Origin: UBA1930 sp943368475
GTDB taxonomy: Bacteria; Bacteroidota; Bacteroidia; Chitinophagales; Chitinophagaceae
NCBI GenBank assembly: GCA_943368475.1
Contig: CALRLF020000003.1
Location: 62,001 to 126,000, forward strand
Length of the DNA: 64,000 bases
Reading direction: 5' to 3'
Made by a program: the position numbers and the translations under genes. A model generated the notes under the pieces. The model was not told the origin of the DNA. It searched no databases and worked only from the letters and a program-made list of their open reading frames with translations. Position 1 is the first letter of the stretch; each line of letters opens with the position of its first letter. Below, in pieces: positions 55,591-64,000 of the stretch.

Positions 55591-55807
55591 AACAATTATT
55601 TTATAATGCAAAGCTTAATTTTTTTAGGCTGTAGTTTGGTTAATGATTGTTAATTAACCTATACGTTTACTTAATTTAAATGTTACAGTTGCTTTTAATT
55701 TTTTTATGTGCATAACCTTAATTAACAAAGCGTAGAAAAATCCATTTTTCCACACTGTGTCTTTTTGAGAATATGCTGCATTACTTTCAAAGTATAAATA
55801 GATAATT

Positions 55808-57163
55808 ATGTATGCAATAGTTGATATAGAAACCACAGGTGGACATGCATCGGCTAATGGCATTACTGAAATTGCAATCATCCTGCATAATGGAAAAGAA
55901 ATTGAAGGGAAATATTCAACACTCATAAATCCAAACGTTGCCATTCCTCCTTATGTACAATCTTTAACGGGTATTACCAATGCTATGGTTGCAACTGCCC
56001 CACAGTTTAGTGCGTTGGCTCAGTATATTTTCAATTTATTAAAAGACCGTGTTTTTGTTGCACATAATGTAAACTTCGATTATAGTTTTGTAAAATATCA
56101 TCTTGAGCAAGCTGGTTTCGAATTAAATACGCCAAAGCTTTGTACCATACGTTCAGCAAGGAAAATTTTCCCTGGTTACAGAAAATATGGACTGGAAAGT
56201 ATTTGCAGAGAGCTGGATATAGAAATTAATGACCGTCACCGTGCCGAAGGAGATGCCATAGCAACAACCAAATTGTTAGAATTATTATTGGCTAATGATA
56301 AATCAGGTGAAATTAAAGGCATGTTGAAAGGTAGAAATGCAGAGCAATATTTGCCTCCAAATTTATCCGAAGAAGTAATTGCCGATTTACCCAACTCTCC
56401 AGGCGTATATTATTTTCACGATAAAAAAGGAAAAGTAATTTATGTGGGCAAAGCAAAAGACATTAAGAAACGTGTTACCAGCCATTTCAGCAACAACAAA
56501 ACCACCAAACAAAAGCAGGATTTTTTAAAAGGAATTTATAACGTTACCTATAAAGTTTGTGGTACTGAATTAATGGCAGCCATTTTAGAAAGTATTGAGA
56601 TAAGGAGATTGTGGCCTTCTTTTAATTATAGCCAAAAACGGTTCGAGCAGGTTTTTGGCTTATATGCTTTTGAAGATGCTCGTGGATATTGGCGTTTGGT
56701 AATTGAAAAAAAGAAAAAACACTTAGAACCGATACACAGTTTTGGAAGTTTATTAGAAGGCAGGCAAATGCTGAAATCACTAATCGATAAGTTCGAACTG
56801 TGTGCCAAGCTTTGCTTTATAGACGCAAGTCAGGGTGCAACTTTAGTAGATATAAAAAGTGAACTGCCTGTTGTTTACAATAAACGGGTAAATGCTGCTA
56901 TTGCTTACTTAGAAAGTCAGTTGCCAAGTTTTGTAATACGTGAAGATGATGAAGCCGGCGATGAGCAAAGTTTTGTTTTGGTAGAAAAAGGCAAGTTTGC
57001 AGGTATGGGTAAAGTACCAAAAGAAACTGAATTTTTAACTACTGAATCTGTAAAACCCCATATGGAAGTTTTACCAGAGAATACCTATATACGCAATTTG
57101 GTATATCAATATGCCAATAAATTTCCTGAAAGAAAATCTGATGTAGAAAGGAGTATAGCGTAA
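55808..57163 (+). CDS. DnaQ-like exonuclease fused to GIY-YIG endonuclease
   Basis: 451 aa. Residues 1-165 are a DEDDh 3'-5' exonuclease: Exo I IVDIETTGG, Exo II HNVNFDYSF, Exo III HRAEGDA. Residues ~195-280 are a GIY-YIG (UvrC N-terminal type) nuclease: PGVYYFHDKKGKVIYVGKAKDIKKRV and the catalytic Glu near ILESIEIRRLWP. The C-terminal ~150 residues have no motif I know. Fusions of this type occur across Bacteroidota and Actinobacteria and are related to UvrC/Cho; a role in repair or replication is likely. Confidence 0.9.
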   Translation: MYAIVDIETTGGHASANGITEIAIILHNGKEIEGKYSTLINPNVAIPPYVQSLTGITNAMVATAPQFSALAQYIFNLLKDRVFVAHNVNFDYSFVKYHLEQAGFELNTPKLCTIRSARKIFPGYRKYGLESICRELDIEINDRHRAEGDAIATTKLLELLLANDKSGEIKGMLKGRNAEQYLPPNLSEEVIADLPNSPGVYYFHDKKGKVIYVGKAKDIKKRVTSHFSNNKTTKQKQDFLKGIYNVTYKVCGTELMAAILESIEIRRLWPSFNYSQKRFEQVFGLYAFEDARGYWRLVIEKKKKHLEPIHSFGSLLEGRQMLKSLIDKFELCAKLCFIDASQGATLVDIKSELPVVYNKRVNAAIAYLESQLPSFVIREDDEAGDEQSFVLVEKGKFAGMGKVPKETEFLTTESVKPHMEVLPENTYIRNLVYQYANKFPERKSDVERSIA

Positions 57164-57180
57164 ACTATTTGTTGTAATTT

Positions 57181-57765
57181 TTATGATTGTTTCATCTTTA
57201 TAGTAACAACGGTATCAGTAAATTTTTTTAAATCTTTCATTTCTCTATCAACAGCTTCCATCCATTCTGAAAATCGGGTCGAATTACCTTTTACTTCTTC
57301 GTCGTACCGTTCTTGCTGACTTCTGTATTCCAAGTAAAATCTATTTAATAGTATAGGTAATTCTTTTTTAAAATTCGCTAAAGAATCAGTAAATACTGTT
57401 GTACTAAAAAATTTTCTTATTTTTCTTGCATAGAGTTCACAAATGTCAAAATGATATTGTTCATGCAGCAACACTCTGTCGCTGTTGTTGATGCTAATTT
57501 TGTCTTTATTGTACCAAGATTTTGAAGGATTAAACCAAGCAGCAATAATTAGTTTAATATTGCCATTCGAATCAATAGAAAAACGTCTTTCTAAAATTGA
57601 ATAAGTAACAGCATTAGATGCTGCATGTTTGCCTACAGAATCTGGAGTGCCTTTAAAATCTTTCCATTTTAATAATTTTTTGCTCCACAAAATTCTTTCA
57701 TTTTTTTCCTGAGCTACTAATATAGAAGGAATGGTGAAACAAAAAATGTAGAATAAAGCTTTCAT
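57181..57765 (-). CDS. DUF922-like putative zinc protease, exported
   Basis: 194 aa from the ATG at 57765 (MKALFYIFCFTIPSILVAQ is a clean signal peptide; two in-frame upstream ATGs are rejected). LLHEQYHFDICE contains an HExxH metal-binding motif (HEQYH); the C-terminal helix QQERYDEEV-x-GN supplies an Asp/Glu region. DUF922 proteins are predicted zinc-dependent proteases. It converges with the exonuclease gene, 17 bases apart. Confidence 0.75.
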   Translation of the reverse strand: MKALFYIFCFTIPSILVAQEKNERILWSKKLLKWKDFKGTPDSVGKHAASNAVTYSILERRFSIDSNGNIKLIIAAWFNPSKSWYNKDKISINNSDRVLLHEQYHFDICELYARKIRKFFSTTVFTDSLANFKKELPILLNRFYLEYRSQQERYDEEVKGNSTRFSEWMEAVDREMKDLKKFTDTVVTIKMKQS

Positions 57766-58007
57766 GAAACTCATTCTTATTTGAAACATAATGTCTATTA
57801 TGCTGTATGCCAAAAATAAGGTGAAGCATTTATTTTTTGTAATGATTAACCGAATTGATTATCTTCTTTTTTTGAGTAATAGGTTATGTTAATAACTATT
57901 CATTTCTACAATTCATCACTTTTACTGCACTCCACTTATTTTCGCTGCCCTTAATTTGGGTTCAGAACGATGCAATTGTTTTGAACCATTCCTTAAATTA
58001 TCTTATT

Positions 58008-60254
58008 ATGATTGAATTTGCATCAGGAGTTTCAGCAAAGCTGAACATACGTTTACAACAGGTAGAAGCTGTATTAAATTTATTGGCTGAAGGTTCTACC
58101 ATTCCATTTATTGCTCGATATAGAAAAGATAAAACAGGTGGATTGGATGAGGTTCAAATTCAGCAAATTCAAGATGAAGCTAAAACCATTAAAGAGTTTA
58201 CTGAAAGAAAAACATTTATCGAAAAAACCATCACCGAACAAGGTAAAATGACGGAAGCATTACAAGCTAAAATTGATAAAGCCATTACATTGGTAGAATT
58301 GGAAGATATCTATTTGCCTTACAAAACCAAACGTAAAACCAAAGCACAAACAGCCAAAGAAAATGGACTGGAACCATTAAGTACATTATTGTTGGAACAG
58401 AAAGAAATTGATGTTAAAGCCGAAGCTGAAAAATTCATTACCGAAAATGTAAAAGATATTGATGCTGCTTTGCAAGGTGCCAGAGATATTATTGCTGAAA
58501 TGGTGAATGAAGATGCTGACGTAAGAGCTAAGTTGCGTAAACTTTTTGAAGACACAGCCACTTTACAAAGCAAGGTGGTGGAAGATAAAAAAGAAGAAGC
58601 AGCCAAGTACAAAGATTATTTCGATTTCAGTGAACCCATTTACAAAATTCCTTCACACAGAATATTGGCAGTTTTACGTGGTTTTTTAGAAGGATTTTTA
58701 CGTATTAGTATTGCCCCTGTTGAAGAAGATGCGTTGTATGACCTTGAAGAAAAATACATAACTGGTAGTTTGAACAGTAGTGTAGAGCAAATTAAAAAAG
58801 CCATTAAAGATTCGTACAAAAGATTATTGCAACCTAGCTTAGAAACTGAATTTAGAACAGCCTTAAAAGCAAAAGGCGATGAAGAAGCCATCAATGTTTT
58901 TGCTGAAAATTTACGTCAGCTATTGTTGAGTTCTCCCTTAGGTAGTAAACGAATTTTAGCCATTGACCCAGGTTATAGAACAGGTTGTAAAGTGGTTTGC
59001 TTAGATGAAAAAGGTGATTTGCTGCACAATGATTTAATCTACATTCACGAAGGCAATAAAACTTATGAAGCAGGGTATAAAATAAAAGAATTGGTTGCTA
59101 AATACAACATTGAAGTTTTTGCTATTGGAGATGGAACTGCAGGCAGAGAAACTGAACAATTGGTAAAAGGTTTGCAACTCAACTTGCCAGTATTTTTAGT
59201 GAATGAAGATGGAGCTTCTATTTACAGTGCCAGTGAAATTGCTAGAGAAGAATTTGGAGATTATGATGTTACTGTACGTGGTGCTGTAAGTATTGGACGC
59301 AGGCTAATGGATCCTTTAGCTGAATTAGTAAAGATTGATCCAAAAAGTATTGGTGTTGGACAATACCAACATGATGTAAATCAATTTCGTTTAAAAGAAA
59401 AATTAGATGCAACGGTGGTGAGTTGTGTAAATCAGGTAGGTGTAAACTTAAATACAGCAAGCAAACATTTGTTGAGTTATGTAAGTGGAATTGGTAGCAC
59501 TTTGGCTGAAAATATTGTAAAGCATAGAAATGAAATTGGCAAATTCACCGATAGAAATCAACTCTTAAAAGTACCTCGTTTGGGTGGCAAAGCCTATGAA
59601 CAATGTGCAGGATTTTTACGTGTTAAAGGTGGCAATAATCCATTAGATGAAAGTGCTGTACACCCAGAAGCATATAGTATTGTAGAGCAAATTGCCAACG
59701 ATTTAAAAGTGGAAGTAAAAACTTTAATTGGAAATGAATCTTTACTAAAAACGATCGATGCCAAAAAATACATTAAAGAAGATATTGGCTTATTAACCAT
59801 ACAGGATATTATTAAAGAATTGAACAAACCAGGTTTAGATCCACGAAGTGAAATTGAACAATTTGAGTATGCTGCAATTTATAAAATTGAAGAGGTAAAT
59901 GTGGGCATGGTAGTGCCTGGAGTTGTAACCAATATCACTCGATTTGGAGCTTTTGTAGATATTGGCGTTAAGCAAGATGGTTTGGTGCATGTTAGTGAAA
60001 TTGCACACCAATACATAACCGATCCCAACGAAGTGTTGAAGTTGAATGATAAAGTAATGGTGAAGGTTTTAGAAGTGGATATTCCACGTAAACGAATTGC
60101 TTTATCGATTAAGCAAACGCAGGAAGCACCAACTAAAAAAGCTCAGTTTACTCCTAATAAACCACAAACCACTTTCAAAAAGAAAGAAGACGATTTAAGC
60201 AATTTAAACGTGAACGATGCTTTGGCTGCTTTAAAAAAGAAGTTTGGGAAGTAA
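58008..60254 (+). CDS. tex: Tex-like RNA-binding protein with S1 domain
   Basis: 748 aa from the ATG at 58008 (an in-frame ATG nine codons upstream is rejected). Domains: N-terminal Tex (IPFIARYRKDKTGGLDEVQI), a YqgF-like domain (~320-440; ILAIDPGYRTGCKVV), helix-hairpin-helix (YVSGIGSTLAENIVKHR, LLKVPRLGGKAYEQCAGFLRV), and a C-terminal S1 domain (GMVVPGVVTNITRFGAFVDIGVKQDGLVHVSEI). It is a transcription and RNA-binding factor, conserved across bacteria. A heptamer array starts at its stop codon. Confidence 0.95.
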   Translation: MIEFASGVSAKLNIRLQQVEAVLNLLAEGSTIPFIARYRKDKTGGLDEVQIQQIQDEAKTIKEFTERKTFIEKTITEQGKMTEALQAKIDKAITLVELEDIYLPYKTKRKTKAQTAKENGLEPLSTLLLEQKEIDVKAEAEKFITENVKDIDAALQGARDIIAEMVNEDADVRAKLRKLFEDTATLQSKVVEDKKEEAAKYKDYFDFSEPIYKIPSHRILAVLRGFLEGFLRISIAPVEEDALYDLEEKYITGSLNSSVEQIKKAIKDSYKRLLQPSLETEFRTALKAKGDEEAINVFAENLRQLLLSSPLGSKRILAIDPGYRTGCKVVCLDEKGDLLHNDLIYIHEGNKTYEAGYKIKELVAKYNIEVFAIGDGTAGRETEQLVKGLQLNLPVFLVNEDGASIYSASEIAREEFGDYDVTVRGAVSIGRRLMDPLAELVKIDPKSIGVGQYQHDVNQFRLKEKLDATVVSCVNQVGVNLNTASKHLLSYVSGIGSTLAENIVKHRNEIGKFTDRNQLLKVPRLGGKAYEQCAGFLRVKGGNNPLDESAVHPEAYSIVEQIANDLKVEVKTLIGNESLLKTIDAKKYIKEDIGLLTIQDIIKELNKPGLDPRSEIEQFEYAAIYKIEEVNVGMVVPGVVTNITRFGAFVDIGVKQDGLVHVSEIAHQYITDPNEVLKLNDKVMVKVLEVDIPRKRIALSIKQTQEAPTKKAQFTPNKPQTTFKKKEDDLSNLNVNDALAALKKKFGK

Positions 60255-60332
60255 AAGGCATAGGGTAGAAGGCCTAAGGTTGAGGGTATAAGGTTTAAGG
60301 CTAAAGGCAGAAGGTGAAAGGTAAAAGGTGGA
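60249..60332. repeat. Heptamer array after tex (RGGYNNA)
   Basis: Twelve 7-bp units in strict phase. The first (AAGTAAA) overlaps the TAA stop of tex; the next eleven (60256-60332) all fit RGGYNNA: aggcata, gggtaga, aggccta, aggttga, gggtata, aggttta, aggctaa, aggcaga, aggtgaa, aggtaaa, aggtgga. Positions 5 and 6 vary freely. The remaining gap up to the PUR gene contains the promoter described separately. Confidence 0.9.
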
Positions 60333-60432
60333 GCGTTAGAAAATTGAGATTTGTATTTTTTTCTTAAAACTTCAACTATTTTCTTTCCGCCTTACCGTCT
60401 TTCCGGCTATCCAAAAACAATCTTTCACAAAA

Positions 60433-60463
60433 TTTTGGTAATTGTATAACAATCCTATATTTG
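60433..60463 (+). promoter_or_regulatory. Bacteroidota-type promoter of the PUR gene
   Basis: TTTTG at 60433-60437, an 18-base spacer and TATATTTG at 60456-60463 match the TTTG-N18/19-TAnnTTTG consensus. The gene start is 31 bases downstream. Confidence 0.75.
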
Positions 60464-60493
60464 CTACACTTTAAACCAAAAATTTAATTGACA

Positions 60494-60943
60494 GTGGCGT
60501 ACGAAAACAACGAAAAAAAGAACGACAGCGTTTACAGCAAACGTATCAGAGCAGGAAAAAGAAGAACTTACTTTTTTGATGTAAGAGCAACACGTGGCAA
60601 TGATTATTTTTTAACCATTACCGAAAGCAGAAAACGTTTTGATGACAATGGTTACGATCGTCATAAAATCTTTTTGTATAAAGAAGATTTCAACAAATTT
60701 ATTAAAGCTTTGGGCGAAGCAATCGATTACGTGAAAACAGATTTAATGCCCGATTTCGATTTCGACGCATTCAACCATGAATATCCTGAAGGTGAGGGTG
60801 GAGAATATGTTCCTGAAAATAACAATTACACACCAGCACAACCTCAGGTAGTAGAAGAAGTTGCTCCAGTTGCAGTTCAATCTGCTCCTGAAGCACCAGC
60901 CTCTAACGATAGCCTGTCTTCTGAAGAAGTAGATAAGTGGTAA
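60494..60943 (+). CDS. PUR-family DNA/RNA-binding protein (DUF3276)
   Basis: 149 aa. It carries the PUR (Pur-alpha-like) block VYSKRIRAGKRRTYFFDVRATRGNDYFLTITESRKRF and KIFLYKEDFNKFIKAL. There is no ATG near the start. I chose the GTG at 60494 (giving MAYENNEKK, as I recall for homologues); a TTG two codons further upstream is the other option. The protein is thought to bind single-stranded nucleic acid. The C-terminal ~45 residues are Pro/Glu/Ala-rich and disordered. Confidence 0.88.
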   Translation: MAYENNEKKNDSVYSKRIRAGKRRTYFFDVRATRGNDYFLTITESRKRFDDNGYDRHKIFLYKEDFNKFIKALGEAIDYVKTDLMPDFDFDAFNHEYPEGEGGEYVPENNNYTPAQPQVVEEVAPVAVQSAPEAPASNDSLSSEEVDKW

Positions 60944-60963
60944 TAGCATTTTACATAGTTTGC

Positions 60964-60991
60964 AAGAGCCTTTCAGCAATGAAGGGCTCTT
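60964..60991 (+). terminator. Terminator after the PUR gene
   Basis: An 11-bp stem with one G:T pair (AAGAGCCTTTC/GAAGGGCTCTT; 60964-60974 and 60981-60991), a 6-base loop and a run of T residues. Confidence 0.85.
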
Positions 60992-61083
60992 TTTTTTGGT
61001 TACCAGCTTTTGTACTACTATCATCGTTCTCGGTGTCACTACCTTCAGGGTTCAGCAAATACTTCAACAAAATACAGTACAAT

Positions 61084-61113
61084 AAAAAACGCAGCCCAAA
61101 GACTGCGTTTTTT
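61084..61113. terminator. Bidirectional terminator downstream of the S9 peptidase
   Basis: An 11-bp stem AAAAAACGCAG/CTGCGTTTTTT (61084-61094 and 61103-61113) with an 8-base loop. T-rich sequence on both strands. Confidence 0.8.
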
Positions 61114-61143
61114 TCTGTTATTTCATTTTTCTACTCTTTATCT

Positions 61144-61241
61144 TCCATTATCCATTCATCTCCTTTTACCTTCTCCATTCTCCCTTCCACCATTCAGTAT
61201 CAACCTTCTCCCTTCCACCCTCGACCTTTAACCTTCTCCCT
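61144..61241. repeat. Heptamer array after the S9 peptidase (RGGYNNA on the minus strand)
   Basis: On the plus strand 14 units in strict 7-bp phase, mostly TNNRCCY (the complement of RGGYNNA): tccatta, tccattc, atctcct, tttacct, tctccat, tctccct, tccacca, ttcagta, tcaacct, tctccct, tccaccc, tcgacct, ttaacct, tctccct. The last unit overlaps the peptidase stop codon (61240-61242). One unit (ttcagta) is degenerate. Confidence 0.85.
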
Positions 61242-63645
61242 ACTTCACATACCTTTTCAACCAATCATTTTGCTCCCATAGCATGTGCAATAAATTTTCT
61301 TTACCTCTGTAGCTGTGTGCTTCATAAGGCAAGAATACAAAACGTACAGTTCCACCATGTCCTTTAACAGCACTAAACAAACGTTCACTGTTAATTGGAA
61401 ATGTACCAGGATTATCGTCACTATCGCCATGTATTAATAACAAAGGTGTTTTTATTTTATCGGCATAGCTAAACGGACTCATTTTGTAATACAAATCTGG
61501 AGCTTGCCAATAGGTTCTATCTTCTGCCTGAAAGCCAAATGGCGTAAGGGTTCTGTTATATGCACCACTACGTGCAATACCTGCTTTAAATAAGTTGGTA
61601 TGAGCCAATAAATTGGCTGTCATAAATGCACCATAACTGTGTCCGCCAACTGCAACACGGTTTCTGTCGCCCACACCCATTTCTGCTACATAATTAATAG
61701 CAGCTTCGGCATTCATTTTCAATTGATCTACAAAATTGTCATTGGGTTTTGCATCGCCACCACTACTTACAATAGGAAACTCAGCATTATCCAACACTGC
61801 AAAACCTTGGGTTACATAAAATATAGGACTAGCCCAACTAATGGTAGTAAACTTATCTTGACTGCCACGAACCTGTGCAGCATCGTTGGCATTGTTAAAC
61901 TCTCTTGGGTAAGCCCACATTAACACAGGTAATGTGCCATCTTTTTCTTTGTTGTAACCTTTAGGTAAATACAAATCACCTGTTAAATCAACACCATCGG
62001 CTCTTTTATATTTTACTTTTTGTTTGCTAACACCTTCTAAAGCAGGGTAAGGATTACCAAAATTTGTGATGGCAATATCTTGACCACTGCCTTTTAAATC
62101 TTTCATGTAAAAGTTAGGTACCTCTTTTTGGCTTTCTTTTCTGGTAATTAGTTTAAAACCCTTGGGGTCTAAAACATCTACCACATATTCAAAACTACCT
62201 TTTGCACTACGCCAAATGATTTCACTTTTCTTAGTTGTTAAATCAAAATAGGCTAAAAAAGGTAAATCCCCATCAGGCGAAGAACCTGTTGTATTGTTTA
62301 ATAAAAGGGTGTTCCCATTTACCAAAATCACTTCTTTGCCAAACTTATTTTTTGTGGTAATGGGTGCACCGGGATTTCCATAAGCATCGGTGGTATTTCT
62401 TTCAAACAAAGTCTCTAATGTTCCTGCAATACTATTGTAGCGACTTACTTTAGCTGTTTGTTTGCTAGTTAATGCTTCGGTAACCCATGCAAAACTTTCA
62501 TTGCCCCAGTTTACACCACGAAAACGCATTTTGGTTTTAAATAGTTCTTTTACTTCTGCATTAAAAGGAGCAGCATGAGCATAAACAGCATCATGAAAAT
62601 CTACTTTCTTTTTAATCAATCCACTATCTAATGGCATACACCAAACAATGGTGGCAGCTTCATCATCTTTCCATTCAAAACCTCTGGGTACATTTTGTAC
62701 ATTATCGTAGCCAGATGGTGTTGTTTCACTAGACGGTAAATCTGCGAAAACTTTAACGGTATTGCCCATTAAATCTGTTACGCTAACGGTAGACGGAAAC
62801 CCGTTTACAGGCACTAAGTATGAAAAAGGCTTCTTAATATTTTCTACCAATAAATATTTTTTATCTGGCGAAACTGTGTAAGAACTGTATATAGCAGGTT
62901 TGCCAATTTTTGTTTCAACACCAGCTTTATTCATTACCAGTTGGGCAGTGGCTAAAAACTCAAACAATTGCTCATCGTAAGGTGTTTTAATTAAATCCTG
63001 ATAGGTTCTACCCGGTGCAGCTTTACCTACATTTTGTTGTACCGTTGGACCTTTAGGGGTAATCGGTTTTTTAGGAGCTGCATTCGCTGCAACAACTGCT
63101 GTTTTATATAATAAGGTATTGTCATCGAACCAGGTTAAATCGGCACCCAGTACCACATTCAATGCTTGCTGATTTACTTTTTTGGCTGTTTTGGTAGCCA
63201 CATCAATAATATATACATCCACCCGATTGGCCAAAGTGTTCGTAAAAGCAATTTTATTTTCACCAACATTCCATCTAACATTACCAGCAAGCATATTGGC
63301 AGGTAAACCAGTAATGGCATATTCCTTATTGGCCTTAATATTTTTCAACAAAAAATTGTTGATATAGATTTGTCTGCTAGGCGAAAAATTATTGGGGTTT
63401 AAACGCAAACCAGCAATTCTAATTTCAGGTTGTCCCAATTCATCTACTGTTGGGTAAGAGTTTCTTTCACTCAGTAACATCCACTCACCTTTACTGTCAA
63501 TACTTACGCCTGGTGTTGGCTTTGCCAATAATAAATCTGCAATTTCTTTAGGCGGTAACTGATAGTTTACAGCATCTTGTGCCCATGCTGCCAACGATAC
63601 CACAACTGTTGCTACAAGCAACCATAGTTTTTTATACATTCTCAT
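61240..63645 (-). CDS. S9-family prolyl oligopeptidase-like protease (glutamyl-endopeptidase type)
   Basis: 801 aa, signal peptide MRMYKKLWLLVATVVVSLAAWA. An N-terminal beta-propeller-like region (~40-550) includes GEWMLLSERNSYPTVDELGQPEIRIAG, as in chloroplast-type glutamyl endopeptidases. The C-terminal alpha/beta hydrolase domain has Ser670 in GGHSYGAF, Asp near 743 in HGDSDDNPG, and His777 in YEAHSYRG. It is probably periplasmic or secreted and cleaves peptides. A heptamer array starts at its stop codon. Confidence 0.93.
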   Translation of the reverse strand: MRMYKKLWLLVATVVVSLAAWAQDAVNYQLPPKEIADLLLAKPTPGVSIDSKGEWMLLSERNSYPTVDELGQPEIRIAGLRLNPNNFSPSRQIYINNFLLKNIKANKEYAITGLPANMLAGNVRWNVGENKIAFTNTLANRVDVYIIDVATKTAKKVNQQALNVVLGADLTWFDDNTLLYKTAVVAANAAPKKPITPKGPTVQQNVGKAAPGRTYQDLIKTPYDEQLFEFLATAQLVMNKAGVETKIGKPAIYSSYTVSPDKKYLLVENIKKPFSYLVPVNGFPSTVSVTDLMGNTVKVFADLPSSETTPSGYDNVQNVPRGFEWKDDEAATIVWCMPLDSGLIKKKVDFHDAVYAHAAPFNAEVKELFKTKMRFRGVNWGNESFAWVTEALTSKQTAKVSRYNSIAGTLETLFERNTTDAYGNPGAPITTKNKFGKEVILVNGNTLLLNNTTGSSPDGDLPFLAYFDLTTKKSEIIWRSAKGSFEYVVDVLDPKGFKLITRKESQKEVPNFYMKDLKGSGQDIAITNFGNPYPALEGVSKQKVKYKRADGVDLTGDLYLPKGYNKEKDGTLPVLMWAYPREFNNANDAAQVRGSQDKFTTISWASPIFYVTQGFAVLDNAEFPIVSSGGDAKPNDNFVDQLKMNAEAAINYVAEMGVGDRNRVAVGGHSYGAFMTANLLAHTNLFKAGIARSGAYNRTLTPFGFQAEDRTYWQAPDLYYKMSPFSYADKIKTPLLLIHGDSDDNPGTFPINSERLFSAVKGHGGTVRFVFLPYEAHSYRGKENLLHMLWEQNDWLKRYVK

Positions 63646-63743
63646 ACATGCATTTCTTTAGGGTGGTGAAGATAGTAATTGCAATCAGTTGGTAAAACCG
63701 TTTGTGTAATTAATAGTTGCTTATTTTCGACCTAAATTTTACC

Positions 63744-64000
63744 ATGCCCACCAATATAGAATTTAAAGCTACCACCAACCGTTTAGATGCTGCAGAACAA
63801 CAACTGCTAACCCTTGCACCAAGATTTGTGGGAGAGGACCATCAAATAGATACGTATTTTAATGTAGCCACTGGCAGACTTAAATTACGTGAAGGCAATA
63901 TTGAACATTCATTGATTTATTATGAACGTGAAAATACCAGTGATGCCAAACAATCGGATGTTATTTTATACAATCATCAACCCGATATACATTTAAAAGC
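63744..64000 (+). CDS. CYTH-domain protein, 3' end cut by window edge
   Basis: 86 codons from the ATG at 63744 to the right edge without a stop. Starts MPTNIEFKATTNRLDAAEQQL, with an acidic/basic IEFKA start like the ExExK motif of CYTH (class IV adenylate cyclase / ThTPase) enzymes, and VATGRLKLREGNIEHSLIYYERE, the substrate-phosphate-binding Arg/Lys pattern of that fold. Family members bind triphosphates. It diverges from the S9 peptidase gene. Confidence 0.75.
   Translation, partial: MPTNIEFKATTNRLDAAEQQLLTLAPRFVGEDHQIDTYFNVATGRLKLREGNIEHSLIYYERENTSDAKQSDVILYNHQPDIHLK

Noticed and set aside
60249..61241. Possible CRISPR array in the repeat-rich region around tex, PUR and the S9 peptidase
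   Set aside because: Units are 7 bp and degenerate with no spacer of defined length; no Cas gene is near.
60743..61281. Several short frames on both strands after the PUR gene
   Set aside because: They arise from terminators and the heptamer array; residues are low-complexity Pro/Ser/Leu/Phe.
1..64000. Prophage, insertion sequence or integrative element
   Set aside because: No transposase, integrase, terminase, or relaxase frame was found, and no att-like duplication is visible beside the tRNA-Ala gene.

Overview
The window is a low-GC chromosomal segment of a Bacteroidota bacterium, most likely family Chitinophagaceae. Pointers are Bacteroidota-type promoters (TTTG, 18-19 bases, TAnnTTTG) before the tRNA and PUR-protein genes, weak or absent Shine-Dalgarno sites, a TonB-dependent receptor, a PUR/DUF3276 protein, a mitochondrial-type citrate synthase, BlaI/BlaR1-type regulation and a cluster of Bacteroidota-style outer-membrane and exported proteins. 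Most of it is core housekeeping DNA. I see no prophage, insertion sequence, CRISPR array or rRNA operon. One tRNA-Ala(GGC) is present.

Layout: 1-4.5 kb holds an edge-cut membrane protein, a small Cys-tailed protein, an orphan NarL-type response regulator behind a hairpin-rich leader, a HAD phosphatase, a PlsC-like acyltransferase and an acyl-CoA thioesterase. 4.7-9.6 kb is a light-repair island on the minus strand: three different photolyase/cryptochrome-family proteins plus a flavin reductase. 9.6-19.6 kb holds an SDR, proline dehydrogenase, both glutamate synthase subunits (gltD, gltB), ispE and a bifunctional nuclease. 20-31 kb holds exported proteins, a beta-propeller/amidohydrolase fusion, aspartate kinase, a GH13 lipoprotein, pyrF, and an ATP-grasp-like protein next to a glutamine amidotransferase. 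31-43 kb holds a TonB receptor, an NtrC-like regulator without a DNA-binding domain, smpB, accD, fba, a metal-receptor-like protein, gltA and an LptF/G permease. 43-52.5 kb holds a beta-helix exported protein, the tRNA, lpxB, a BlaI repressor with a BlaR1-amidase fusion, surE, a BamA/TamA-like barrel and a PAP2 phosphatase. 52.5-64 kb holds valS, a DnaQ/GIY-YIG nuclease, a DUF922 protein, tex, the PUR protein, an S9 glutamyl-endopeptidase-like protease and the start of a CYTH protein.

The features that most deserve a second look are: (1) degenerate heptamer arrays in strict 7-bp phase that start at stop codons (tex, S9 peptidase, SDR, bifunctional nuclease) and also sit in frame inside the essential genes valS and lpxB; (2) the three-photolyase cluster, with one member that seems to carry its extra domain after the FAD domain and another that lacks the Fe-S cysteines; (3) a BlaI gene behind three AACTA-N6-TAGTT dyads, followed by a BlaR1-type protease fused to a complete cell-wall amidase domain; (4) a terminator-like hairpin inside a signal-peptide coding region; (5) a REC-AAA+ regulator with GSFTSA in place of GAFTGA and no HTH.
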